Shown here piece after piece: positions 6,425-13,475 of a stretch of 16,241 nucleotides of DNA. The stretch comes from JBEKZQ01 sp049509675 (GTDB taxonomy: Bacteria; Planctomycetota; Planctomycetia; Pirellulales; Thermoguttaceae): assembly GCA_049509675.1 (NCBI GenBank), contig JBEKZQ010000082.1, positions 1-16,241 on the forward strand, in the 5' to 3' direction. Numbering within the stretch: position 1 is the stretch's first letter; each line of letters begins with the position of its first letter. Position numbers and translations under genes: made by a program. Under the pieces are notes generated by a model. The model searched no databases, had not been told where the DNA came from, and worked only from the letters and a program-made list of their open reading frames with translations.

Positions 6425-7719
6425 ATGGGCCCGCTGCGGAGACGGACGCGCACGGCCGGCCTTCCCGGCTCACGCGCCGCAAGCTGCTTCGAGGCGGCGC
6501 CGCCGGCTTGGCCTGCGCTACTTGCGGCGGCGGGCTCTGGTGGTATTTCTCCGGCCGCGTTCGGGCCGCCACGGCCGCCGAGATCTTCCCCGGCGACGCC
6601 CCGCAAGGCCAACTCTGGCAACTCTGGAAGGACCGCGGCTGGGTCCGCGAGGCACGGCATTACCTCAAACTGGGCAAGAACCTCCAATGCAAGCTCTGTC
6701 CCAACCAGTGCCTGTTGGGGCCGGAAGACCGTAGCCGCTGCCGCAATCGGGTGAACAAGGAGGGCACGCTGTACACGCTCGCCTACGGCAATCCGTCGAT
6801 GCCGCAACTGGACGCGATCGAAAAGAAACCGCTTTTTCACTTCCTGCCGGGAAGCCGGGCCTTCTCGTTCGCCACGACCGGTTGCGGGTTCCGCTGCCTG
6901 AACTGCCAGAACTGGAATATCTCGCAGCGGAAGCCGGAGGAGCTGAAAGACCCGCGCGGCCCGGCCTTCGAGCCGAAGCCCCACGAGCTGCTGTTGACCG
7001 ACGAAGAGCAGGTCAACCGCATGAGCATCTTTCCCGAGGGCCTGGTCGCCATGGCCCAAAGCTTCGACTGCCGCTCGATCGCCTACACCTACTCGGAGCC
7101 GACCGTCTGGTTCGAGTACATGATCGATACGGCCAAGGCGGCCCGGGCCAAGAACATCAAGAACGTTTGGGTGACGTGCGGCTATATTCAGCCGGAGCCG
7201 CTGGCCGAGTTGTGCCAGTATCTCGACGGCGCCCACATCGACCTCAAAGGATTCAGCGACGAGACGTACGATCGGCTGAACTCGGGCAAGCTGGCCCCCG
7301 TGCTGGCGACGATCCAAACGCTGCGGCGGGAAAAAATCTGGTTCGAGGTTGTAAACCTCGTCGTACCGACCTACACTGACGATGCGGCGACGATCCGGCG
7401 GATGTGCCGCTGGCTGGTGGACAACGTGGGCCCCGACTGTCCGGTGCATTTCTCGCGGTTCATGCCGGCGCACAAACTGACGCAGCTTCCCACCACGCCG
7501 TTGGAAGTGCTGGTGGCCGCGCGGTCGATCGCCCGCGAAGAAGGGCTGCACTATCCCTACATCGGCAATTGCGGCGAACTGCCCGACGGGGAGCGGACCT
7601 TGTGTCCCCATTGCGGCAAAACGATCGTCCAACGGGTCGGCTTCAGCGTTCAGGAGATGAACGTCGAGCAGGGCAAGTGCAAGTTCTGCCGGACGACGAT
7701 TGCGGGCGTGTGGGCCTGA
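6397..7719 (+). CDS. amrS: AmmeMemoRadiSam system radical SAM enzyme (AmrS) with Tat signal
   Basis: 440 aa. The radical SAM core has the cluster motif C163-x3-C167-x2-C170 (TGCGFRCLNCQNWNIS). Family features before and after it include CKLCPNQC (98-105) with Cys115, a zinc-ribbon-like C-terminus CPHC (403-406) and CKFC (428-431), and an ending TIAGVW. This matches the AmmeMemoRadiSam radical SAM family, related in part to pyruvate-formate-lyase-activating enzymes. Unusually, residues 24-50 form a twin-arginine signal (LTRRKLLRGG then a hydrophobic stretch), so a folded, cluster-loaded enzyme may be exported or membrane-anchored. Start ATG 6397 is favoured over GTG 6391 because GAGGAG (6385-6390) lies 6 nt before it. 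It overlaps the upstream membrane-protein gene by 28 nt. Its partner domains (Memo and AMMECR1) are fused at 676. The substrate is unknown. Confidence 0.93.
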   Translation: MDQETQLPVNGPAAETDAHGRPSRLTRRKLLRGGAAGLACATCGGGLWWYFSGRVRAATAAEIFPGDAPQGQLWQLWKDRGWVREARHYLKLGKNLQCKLCPNQCLLGPEDRSRCRNRVNKEGTLYTLAYGNPSMPQLDAIEKKPLFHFLPGSRAFSFATTGCGFRCLNCQNWNISQRKPEELKDPRGPAFEPKPHELLLTDEEQVNRMSIFPEGLVAMAQSFDCRSIAYTYSEPTVWFEYMIDTAKAARAKNIKNVWVTCGYIQPEPLAELCQYLDGAHIDLKGFSDETYDRLNSGKLAPVLATIQTLRREKIWFEVVNLVVPTYTDDAATIRRMCRWLVDNVGPDCPVHFSRFMPAHKLTQLPTTPLEVLVAARSIAREEGLHYPYIGNCGELPDGERTLCPHCGKTIVQRVGFSVQEMNVEQGKCKFCRTTIAGVWA

Positions 7720-7735
7720 GCAACGAGCGGTGGAA

Positions 7736-7784
7736 GGGGACAGTCCCATTTTCGCGACAACGCGCGAAAATTGGGACAGTCCCC
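7736..7784 (+). repeat. GGGGACAGTCCC hairpin element between amrS and the esterase gene
   Basis: Left arm ggggacagtcccattttcg continuing to 7756, 6-nt spacer, right arm cgcgaaaattgggacagtcc from 7763 to 7784. The arms pair almost fully (one bulged A and a central mismatch), and each arm is itself a near-palindrome (ggga..tccc). It begins 16 nt after the amrS stop. As RNA it makes a strong stem-loop that could end or protect the upstream transcript. It is the same family as the in-gene element at 2843. Confidence 0.9.
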
Positions 7785-7810
7785 AGGGCAACAACGAAGG
7801 AGGAATTGGA

Positions 7811-8746
7811 ATGCGATGGACATCGTGGTTTTTCGTCATCCCTTGCTTATGTCTGGCCGGGCCGGTGATCGCCGTCGACACGCCGCTGGTTGTCGAGATC
7901 TGGCCGGGCAAGGCTCCGGATGAGACCGGCAACGTCGGCGCGGAGAAGGTGTGGATGTCGCCGAAACTGGACCGCAAACAGGTCGAGGTCACCGAGTCGA
8001 CGCGCCTGCTGACCAACGTGAGCAAGCCGACCATCACCATCTGTCGGCCGGCGAAGCAGAAGGACACGGGCACCGCGGTGCTGATCTGCCCCGGGGGCGG
8101 CTACTGGAACCTCTACTGGCAATTGGAAGGCGAGGAGGTCACCGCCTGGCTGAATTCGCTGGGTGTGACTGGCATCATCCTCAAGTACCGCGTGCCGCGT
8201 CATGCGGACGAGCCCAAGGCCGAGCCGGCGCGACGCCCGCTCCAGGATGCCCAACGGGCCGTCAGCCTGGTGCGGAGCAAGGCCGGCCAGTGGGACATCA
8301 ACCCGAAGCGGATCGGCATGATCGGTTTCTCGGCGGGGGGCCATCTCGCGCTGGCCACCGCCACCAGTTTCCCGAAGCGGACCTATGAACCGATCGACGA
8401 CACCGACAAAGTAAGCTGCCGGCCCGATTTCGCCATCTTGTGCTATCCGGGCTATCTGAAGCCCAAGGACAAGGATGAGCTCTCGCCGTGGCTGCACATC
8501 CCGGCCGGGACGCCCCCGATCTTTCTGGTTCACGGCGGCGACGACATCATCAGCCCTCCCGAGCACAGCGTAATCACCTACCTGGCTTTGAAGCGCGCCG
8601 GCATCCCGGCCGAGTTGCACGTCTATGCGACGGCCGCCCACGACTTCGGGGTCCGTGCCAGCGACCATCCCTGCTCCACCTGGACGCAGGCTTGCGCCAC
8701 CTGGCTAAGGCATCAGGGATTGCTCGCGCCCGGTACGCGACCGTAA
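7811..8746 (+). CDS. Secreted alpha/beta hydrolase, BD-FAE / acetyl-xylan-esterase-like
   Basis: 311 aa. Residues 1-21 are a Sec signal peptide (hydrophobic FFVIPCLCLAGPVIA). The body is an alpha/beta hydrolase: oxyanion-loop motif CPGGGYWNL (93-101), nucleophile Ser174 in GFSAGG (172-177), acid Asp244/245 in HGGDD, and catalytic His277 in AAHDFG. The opening EIWPGKAPDETGNVG and the TNVSKPTITI block resemble a planctomycete group annotated as carbohydrate (acetyl-xylan/feruloyl) esterases. It likely removes ester groups from plant or algal polysaccharide in the periplasm; the exact substrate cannot be read from sequence. Start 7811 has the strong ribosome site AAGGAGG (7797-7803) and fits the signal peptide; an in-frame ATG at 7700 would put the repeat element into the protein and is rejected. 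It probably forms a unit with the ceramidase-like gene 35 bp downstream. Confidence 0.9.
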   Translation: MRWTSWFFVIPCLCLAGPVIAVDTPLVVEIWPGKAPDETGNVGAEKVWMSPKLDRKQVEVTESTRLLTNVSKPTITICRPAKQKDTGTAVLICPGGGYWNLYWQLEGEEVTAWLNSLGVTGIILKYRVPRHADEPKAEPARRPLQDAQRAVSLVRSKAGQWDINPKRIGMIGFSAGGHLALATATSFPKRTYEPIDDTDKVSCRPDFAILCYPGYLKPKDKDELSPWLHIPAGTPPIFLVHGGDDIISPPEHSVITYLALKRAGIPAELHVYATAAHDFGVRASDHPCSTWTQACATWLRHQGLLAPGTRP

Positions 8747-8781
8747 CTTTCCCCACCACGTTTCCAAGATGAGAGGGCGCC

Positions 8782-10164
8782 ATGCGTTACATTTTTGCCC
8801 CATTGGTTTGCGCGGCCGCGGTGGCCGCGGTCTGGACCTGGTCGCCGCCATGCTGCACGGAAGCGGCCGAACTCCGCGTGGCCGCGTTCCGCTGCGACGT
8901 GACGCCACCGCTGGGTTTTGTGACCTACCCGCCGACTTTCCAACCGCTGGAGAAGATCGAGCATCCCCTCTTGGCCAAGGGCATCGTGTTGGACGACGGC
9001 CAACGGCGGTATGTCTTATGCGCGATCGACTGGTGTACGCTCTGCAACTCGACCTACGACCTGTTCCGCCGCAAGGTGGCCGAAGGCGCCGGGACCGATC
9101 CGGCACGGGTGGCGGTACACACCGTCCACCAGCACACCGCGCCGATTGCCGACAATGACGCCTACAGACTGCTGTTGCAGAGCAAGGACCCACCGGCGTG
9201 CCCCGACCTGAAATTTTTCGAGAAGATGGCCGACCGGCTGGGGGCGGCCGTGAAGCAGTCGCTCGGCCGCTTGCAACCGTTCGATCGCATCGGCGCCGGC
9301 GAGGGCCGGGTGGAGCGCGTGGCTTCCACCCGGCGGCTCATCGACAAGGACGGAAAGGTCCACCACCCCCGCTGGAGCCTCGTCACGGGCAAGGATCTTC
9401 CCTTGCGGGACGAGCCGGAAGGGCTGATCGATCCGCTGCTGAAGACCATCACCCTGGCCCACGGCGATAAGCCGCTGGTGCGATTGCACTACTACGCCAC
9501 GCATCCGCAAAGCTATTACCACGATCCGCGGGTGACCTACGATTTTCCCGGCATGGCGCGAGAGGAGTTGGAAAAGAAGGAGAACGTGTTCCAGGTCTAT
9601 TTCACCGGCTGCGCGGGCGATATCCTGGTGGGCAAGTACAACGATGGCACGCCGGCTACCCGGGCGAAGTTCGCCCAGCGGCTCCTGGCGGGCATGGAGA
9701 CGGCAATTGCCGCTACGCGTTTGGCCCCTGCCGGGTCAATCTGCTGGCGGACGAGCGAGGTCAAGTTGCCGCTTTATGCCGGCCCTGAACGCACGGCGGC
9801 CGAGAATCGCGCGCGGATGGCCGACCCGAAAGCCGACGCCGGCACGCGGCTGGAATTGGGGGCCATGTTCCTGGCCTTCGCCGACCGCATTGACCGGCCG
9901 CTGGCCCTGAGCAGCTTGCAGATCGGCCGCGTACACATCCTGGATCTCCCCGGCGAATGCCTGGTGGATTATCAATTGTTCGCCCAGCGCGCGGCGCCGG
10001 GCGACTTCGTGGCCGTGGCCGCCTACACCGACCTGGGGCCGGGCTACATCTGCACCGACAAGGCATTCGAGGAAGGCGGCTACGAGCCTACCGACACCGC
10101 CGTCGGCCCCGGCTCCGAACCCCTGCTGAAAGCCGCCATCCTCAAGCTCCTCGGCGCCAACTGA
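8782..10164 (+). CDS. Secreted neutral/alkaline-ceramidase-like hydrolase
   Basis: 460 aa with an N-terminal signal peptide (~1-29, core LVCAAAVAAVW, ending TEAAE). The protein resembles the N-terminal catalytic domain of neutral/alkaline non-lysosomal ceramidases. It opens with RVAAFRCDVTPPLG and has the metal-ligand-like VHTVHQHTAP (112-121; His113, 116, 118), a further His241 in YATHPQSYY, and the GCAGD motif (276-280). True ceramidases are about 650 residues with a C-terminal Ig-like domain, which is missing here, as in a broad planctomycete group carrying only the N-terminal domain. Whether it cleaves ceramides is doubtful; a zinc-dependent amidase or hydrolase outside the cytoplasm is the safe call. 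The ATG has AGAGGG about 5 nt upstream. The gene follows the esterase closely, so the two may be co-transcribed. Confidence 0.87.
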   Translation: MRYIFAPLVCAAAVAAVWTWSPPCCTEAAELRVAAFRCDVTPPLGFVTYPPTFQPLEKIEHPLLAKGIVLDDGQRRYVLCAIDWCTLCNSTYDLFRRKVAEGAGTDPARVAVHTVHQHTAPIADNDAYRLLLQSKDPPACPDLKFFEKMADRLGAAVKQSLGRLQPFDRIGAGEGRVERVASTRRLIDKDGKVHHPRWSLVTGKDLPLRDEPEGLIDPLLKTITLAHGDKPLVRLHYYATHPQSYYHDPRVTYDFPGMAREELEKKENVFQVYFTGCAGDILVGKYNDGTPATRAKFAQRLLAGMETAIAATRLAPAGSICWRTSEVKLPLYAGPERTAAENRARMADPKADAGTRLELGAMFLAFADRIDRPLALSSLQIGRVHILDLPGECLVDYQLFAQRAAPGDFVAVAAYTDLGPGYICTDKAFEEGGYEPTDTAVGPGSEPLLKAAILKLLGAN

Positions 10165-10194
10165 GGGGGCGTGTCAGGTTCGGTATCGGCACGA

Positions 10195-10275
10195 TGGACC
10201 ACTTATGCACTGCTTTCCACCTCGATGGAGCGGGTCGGCAGGGCCACCCAGCGGTTTGTGATCGACGTTCAGTAA
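10195..10275 (+). pseudogene. Orphan 3' tail paralogous to the large transglutaminase-like gene
   Basis: This frame encodes 26 residues and a stop: W...LLSTSMERVG...TQRFVIDVQ. The 846-aa protein encoded at 13476-16016 ends W...VLATSTERVG...TQKFVIDVQ. By hand alignment 16 of 26 residues are the same with no gap, and the DNA is also similar (gagcgggtcggca and atcgacgttcagtaa shared). The fragment sits only 30 bp after the ceramidase-like gene, so the rest of the paralogue is gone. Between 10276 and 10443 I see no gene; the only clear signal is the GGGAGG site of the next gene. Confidence 0.85.
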
Positions 10276-10443
10276 TGTTCCCGTTCTGCAAAGAAAAAGG
10301 CGAAATCGGCGTGGACCGCCTATGCGGCCGTCCTTACGATGAAAAGAACGTGCGCGTTGTGCGTCGGCTAATTCCGGCGGACCGGCGCCGGTGGACATTT
10401 GTAGCGCGGGGATTCTATCAACACGACGCAAGGGAGGAACACC

Positions 10444-11835
10444 ATGAAACGAAATGACATCGAAAAGATCAGCCGGCGGACTTTTCTCGCTGCGGTTCCC
10501 ATCGCCGCCTCCGTGCCGCTGCTGCACGGGGCCGCGGGCGCAAAGGGGACGGAGGGGGCAAGAGGGACGGCAACGGCGCTGGCCTTGAACGGGGCAGCGC
10601 CGGTCCGCACCACGATTCTCAGCACCTCGTGCCCCGGGTCCCAATTCTACGATCATCACGAACGGGACCTTGCGGACGAGGCCATTTCAACGCATGGTTT
10701 GTTCCGCTGGTACGGCCCGGAGGGCCAACCGCAGCCCGCGAAAGTTGCAACCTTCGAAAAGGAGTTTGCCAAACTCCTGGGTGTCAAGTACGTGTTGGGC
10801 ATCACCTCCGGGACGGCGGCCTTGCACACGGCCCTGACGGCTCTGGGCGTAGGCCCGGGCGATGAGGTGATTCTGCCCGCTTGGACCTGGTATTCCTGTT
10901 ACTACACCATCCTCATGACCGGCGCCCTGCCGGTTTTTGCCGAGGTTGACGACTCCTTCGCCATGGATCCGAGGGATTTCGCAAGGAAGATCACTCCGCA
11001 AACCAAGGCGGTCATGGTCGTGCATCTGTTCGGATCGCCCGCCAACATGGACGCCATCATGGAGGTGGCGCGCCGGCACAACATCAAGGTCTTGGAAGAT
11101 TCTGCACAGTGTGCGGGAGGCCAGTACAAGGGCAAGCGCACCTCGACCATCGGCGACATGGGAATTTTCAGTTTCCAGCTCCACAAGATGATCACCGCCG
11201 GCGAGGGCGGAGCGGTGGTTACCAACGACCCGCTGCTCTACGAACGCGCGGTCCGCTTTCATGATCTTGGTCTGCTGCGGCCCCCTACCCAGGCCCAGGT
11301 GGGCGCCGGCGCCATGCCTTATTTCATGGGAGTCAACTATCGCATGAACGAAATGACGGGCGCCGTGATGCTGGCCCAGGTGCGGAAGCTCGACAGCATC
11401 GTGGCGGAGCAGCGCCGCAGGGGCGGGTACGTCATTGAGCGTGTCAGCCGCATACCGGGAATCAAGATGCGGCGGAGCAACGATTGGCATGGCGAACTCC
11501 ACCTCACGGTTGATTTGTTGTTGTCGAGCCAGGAGTTGCGCGACCACTTATTGAAAGCCATGCAGGCTGAGAACGTGCCGATGGAGCGGCCCAGCGCCGC
11601 CGTGATCCTGCCGGCCCAACCCCCCATCGCCAACAAGGCCGTGCCCCATCCGGCGTGGCCGTCCTTCAATTCGCCGCGCGGCAAGGAACTCCGTTACGGC
11701 GCGGACAGTGTTCCCCGCTCGATGGAAATCTTCAATCGGACCGCGACGCTTACGGTGGGTCCGAAGTATACCAACCGCGATCTGGACGACATCGTCGCCG
11801 CCATCACCAAAGTGTACGCCGCACTGGTCGATTAG
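10444..11835 (+). CDS. Tat-signal DegT/DnrJ/EryC1/StrS-family aminotransferase
   Basis: 463 aa. Residues 1-~32 are a twin-arginine signal (ISRRTFLAAVPIAASVPLL, Arg11-Arg12). The rest is a full-length PLP-dependent DegT-type aminotransferase: GITSGTAALHTAL (119-131) for cofactor phosphate binding, LPAWTWYS (144-151), the cofactor Asp219 in LEDSAQ, Schiff-base Lys248 in FSFQLHKMITAGEGG, and NYRMNE (298-303). Family members normally work in the cytoplasm on nucleotide- or inositol-linked keto sugars, so an exported one is unusual. The Tat route could carry it out already holding PLP. Start ATG 10444 has GGGAGG 7 nt upstream. The SulP transporter and transglutaminase-like genes follow on the same strand. 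The substrate is unknown; an exported keto-sugar or other periplasmic compound is conjecture. Confidence 0.92.
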   Translation: MKRNDIEKISRRTFLAAVPIAASVPLLHGAAGAKGTEGARGTATALALNGAAPVRTTILSTSCPGSQFYDHHERDLADEAISTHGLFRWYGPEGQPQPAKVATFEKEFAKLLGVKYVLGITSGTAALHTALTALGVGPGDEVILPAWTWYSCYYTILMTGALPVFAEVDDSFAMDPRDFARKITPQTKAVMVVHLFGSPANMDAIMEVARRHNIKVLEDSAQCAGGQYKGKRTSTIGDMGIFSFQLHKMITAGEGGAVVTNDPLLYERAVRFHDLGLLRPPTQAQVGAGAMPYFMGVNYRMNEMTGAVMLAQVRKLDSIVAEQRRRGGYVIERVSRIPGIKMRRSNDWHGELHLTVDLLLSSQELRDHLLKAMQAENVPMERPSAAVILPAQPPIANKAVPHPAWPSFNSPRGKELRYGADSVPRSMEIFNRTATLTVGPKYTNRDLDDIVAAITKVYAALVD

Positions 11836-11871
11836 TATCGGCAAGTCAATAAGTGTCGCAACAATCGTACT

Positions 11872-11915
11872 CATCTCGCTCCGCGAGATGGAACTGCATC
11901 ACGCGGAGCGTGATG
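11872..11915. repeat. Twin hairpin element after the aminotransferase gene
   Basis: Two perfect 8-bp stem-loops lie side by side. CATCTCGC-TCC-GCGAGATG covers 11872-11890, and CATCACGC-GGA-GCGTGATG covers 11897-11915, with GAACTG between. The stems are near-identical and the three-base loops (TCC and GGA) are complementary. I believe this twin-hairpin type is dispersed in planctomycete genomes. There is no T tract, so it is not a classic terminator, but it may end or stabilise the upstream mRNA. Confidence 0.8.
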
Positions 11916-11974
11916 ACTGCTTTCGAGAACAGGACAGTTATTGTTTTGCCGGTCCTAGAGGCAGACGGAAGAGC

Positions 11975-12000
11975 GGCGGGTTTGAAAAAAGCTGCCCGCC
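11975..12000 (+). promoter_or_regulatory. Possible leader hairpin upstream of the SulP gene
   Basis: GGCGGG (11975-11980) and CCCGCC (11995-12000) can pair around a 14-nt A-rich loop (tttgaaaaaagctg), ending 32 nt before the GAAGGAGA ribosome site of the SulP gene. It could be structural or regulatory; nothing else supports it. Confidence 0.25.
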
Positions 12001-12045
12001 GTGCGCCCGCTCGGGGGCCGCGTGCGGCAGCCGAAGGAGAATATC

Positions 12046-13392
12046 TTGCTCGGGCGAAGTGACTTTCGTGATTACACCTGGAGGCGCTTTCTGGGCGACC
12101 TGTCGGGTGGGGCGATCGCTTCGCTGATTGCCCTCCCCTATGGTTTGGCGCTGGCGTCGTTGATGGGACTCCCTCCCATCCTGGGCGTCTATACGTCGAT
12201 CATCTCGGCTCCCTTCTGCGTGCTGTTGGGCCGTAATCCCGTACTCATTGGCGGCACTTCCAGTGTGACCGTTCCTTTCATCGCCGCGGCCGTGCGTGCC
12301 CAGGGAATCTCCGGTGCGGCGAAAGTCTGTATTTCCGCCTCCATCATCATGATGGCCTTTTGTGTTCTGCGTCTGGGCCGCCATGTCGCCAAAGTGCCGC
12401 ACTCCGTCGTGGCCGGGTTCTCCTGCGGGATTGGCGGCATGATGATCATCTCGCAGTTGCGCACCATCTTTGCTCTCCACGCGCCCGCGGGCGGATGGAA
12501 AGAGTCGATGCTCATGCAACTGCTGCAGGTCGTGCAGAACCTCGGCCACATGCGCGTGCAACCGTGCATTGTGGCTTTGACCGTCGCCGTGATCGCCACG
12601 ATGGTGATTTATTGGCGCCCCCGCAGCCCGGGGCCCTTGTTCGGAGTCGTGGTGGCGCTTATCGTGGGCAAGGTTTTTGGGTGGCACGAGACGGAAGTCG
12701 GCACTTTATTCTCCGGCCTGCCCTCGCCGGTGGGATTTCATTGGGAGTCGTCGGATGTTTGGAACGTGCTCCCCGCGGCTTTCGGCCTGGCCTTTGTATC
12801 TTCCGTCGATTCGCTCATGACCTCGCGGGTGGTGGAACACTTTCGCGGCCGTCACAAGCTGATGAAGAAACATGATGCCGACATGGAACTGGGGGCCTAC
12901 GGAATTGCGAACCTCATCGGCGGGACCTTTGGAGCGCCCACCAGTGTCGGAATCCCCGCGCGCAGCCTGGCCAACGTGCAGTGCGGCGCCACCACCGTGA
13001 TGTCCAACGCCATCCATGCCGTATTCCTCGTAGGCTTCCTGACCTTGGGTACGCACTTCCTGGCCCAAATACCGCTCGCCGCGCTGGCGGGAGTCACGGC
13101 CTGGATGGGCGCCCGCCTGCTGGATTGGAGCGCCTGGAGGCGTCTCGGCAAGATGCGACGCGTGGATGCCGCCGCGTTCGTCGGGACGGCCGCTGCGGTT
13201 CTGATGATCAACGCCGTGGCGGCCATCACCATTGGCTGTTCCTTCCACGTGCTGCACTATGTTTACCGCCGCTTCTTTCCGCTGCCTTCTGCGAAGCAGG
13301 TTCGCCAACCCTCGGCCCCCGCGCCCGCGCCGCTCCAGGCAGCGAACGCGGCCACTTCCAGCCCCGCCGGCGCCGCAGCAAAACCCAGGTGA
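12046..13392 (+). CDS. SulP (SLC26-type) inorganic anion transporter without STAS domain
   Basis: 448 aa from TTG 12046. About 10-12 membrane helices form a SulP-type transport domain. Helix 1-2 reads SGGAIASLIALPYGLALASL then MGLPPILGVYTSI, and a conserved-looking GGTSSVTVPF (69-78) follows. Known SulP proteins move sulfate, bicarbonate or other anions; the substrate cannot be told here. Most members carry a cytoplasmic STAS domain of ~100 residues. This one stops after the last helix with a short Pro/Ala-rich tail (APAPAPLQAANAATSSPAG), so STAS is absent. I chose TTG 12046 because GAAGGAGA (12033-12040) lies 5 nt before it, whereas GTG 12001 has no ribosome site and overlaps a hairpin arm. 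A downstream gene follows after 83 bp. Confidence 0.85.
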   Translation: MLGRSDFRDYTWRRFLGDLSGGAIASLIALPYGLALASLMGLPPILGVYTSIISAPFCVLLGRNPVLIGGTSSVTVPFIAAAVRAQGISGAAKVCISASIIMMAFCVLRLGRHVAKVPHSVVAGFSCGIGGMMIISQLRTIFALHAPAGGWKESMLMQLLQVVQNLGHMRVQPCIVALTVAVIATMVIYWRPRSPGPLFGVVVALIVGKVFGWHETEVGTLFSGLPSPVGFHWESSDVWNVLPAAFGLAFVSSVDSLMTSRVVEHFRGRHKLMKKHDADMELGAYGIANLIGGTFGAPTSVGIPARSLANVQCGATTVMSNAIHAVFLVGFLTLGTHFLAQIPLAALAGVTAWMGARLLDWSAWRRLGKMRRVDAAAFVGTAAAVLMINAVAAITIGCSFHVLHYVYRRFFPLPSAKQVRQPSAPAPAPLQAANAATSSPAGAAAKPR

Positions 13393-13475
13393 GACGCAAG
13401 AAAAGCAACTTGATCACGTGCAAACGTGGAATCATCTGCAACCAACACAACCAACAACCTGTAGGAGCAAGTGTC

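Noticed and set aside
7736..7784. CRISPR repeat or riboswitch
   Set aside because: It is a single inverted repeat with no spaced direct copies, and the same palindrome occurs inside a coding region, so it is a dispersed repeat.
7700..7810. Upstream start of the esterase gene
   Set aside because: It would place the palindromic hairpin in the protein before a clean signal peptide; ATG 7811 has a strong AAGGAGG site.
10276..10443. Promoter for the aminotransferase gene
   Set aside because: Sequences such as TTTGTA and TTCTAT are present but no -35/-10 pair with good match and spacing was found.
12981..13475. N-terminal extension of the transglutaminase-like protein
   Set aside because: It overlaps the SulP gene out of frame and is Arg-rich nonsense; the signal peptide begins at 13476 with TAGGAG upstream.
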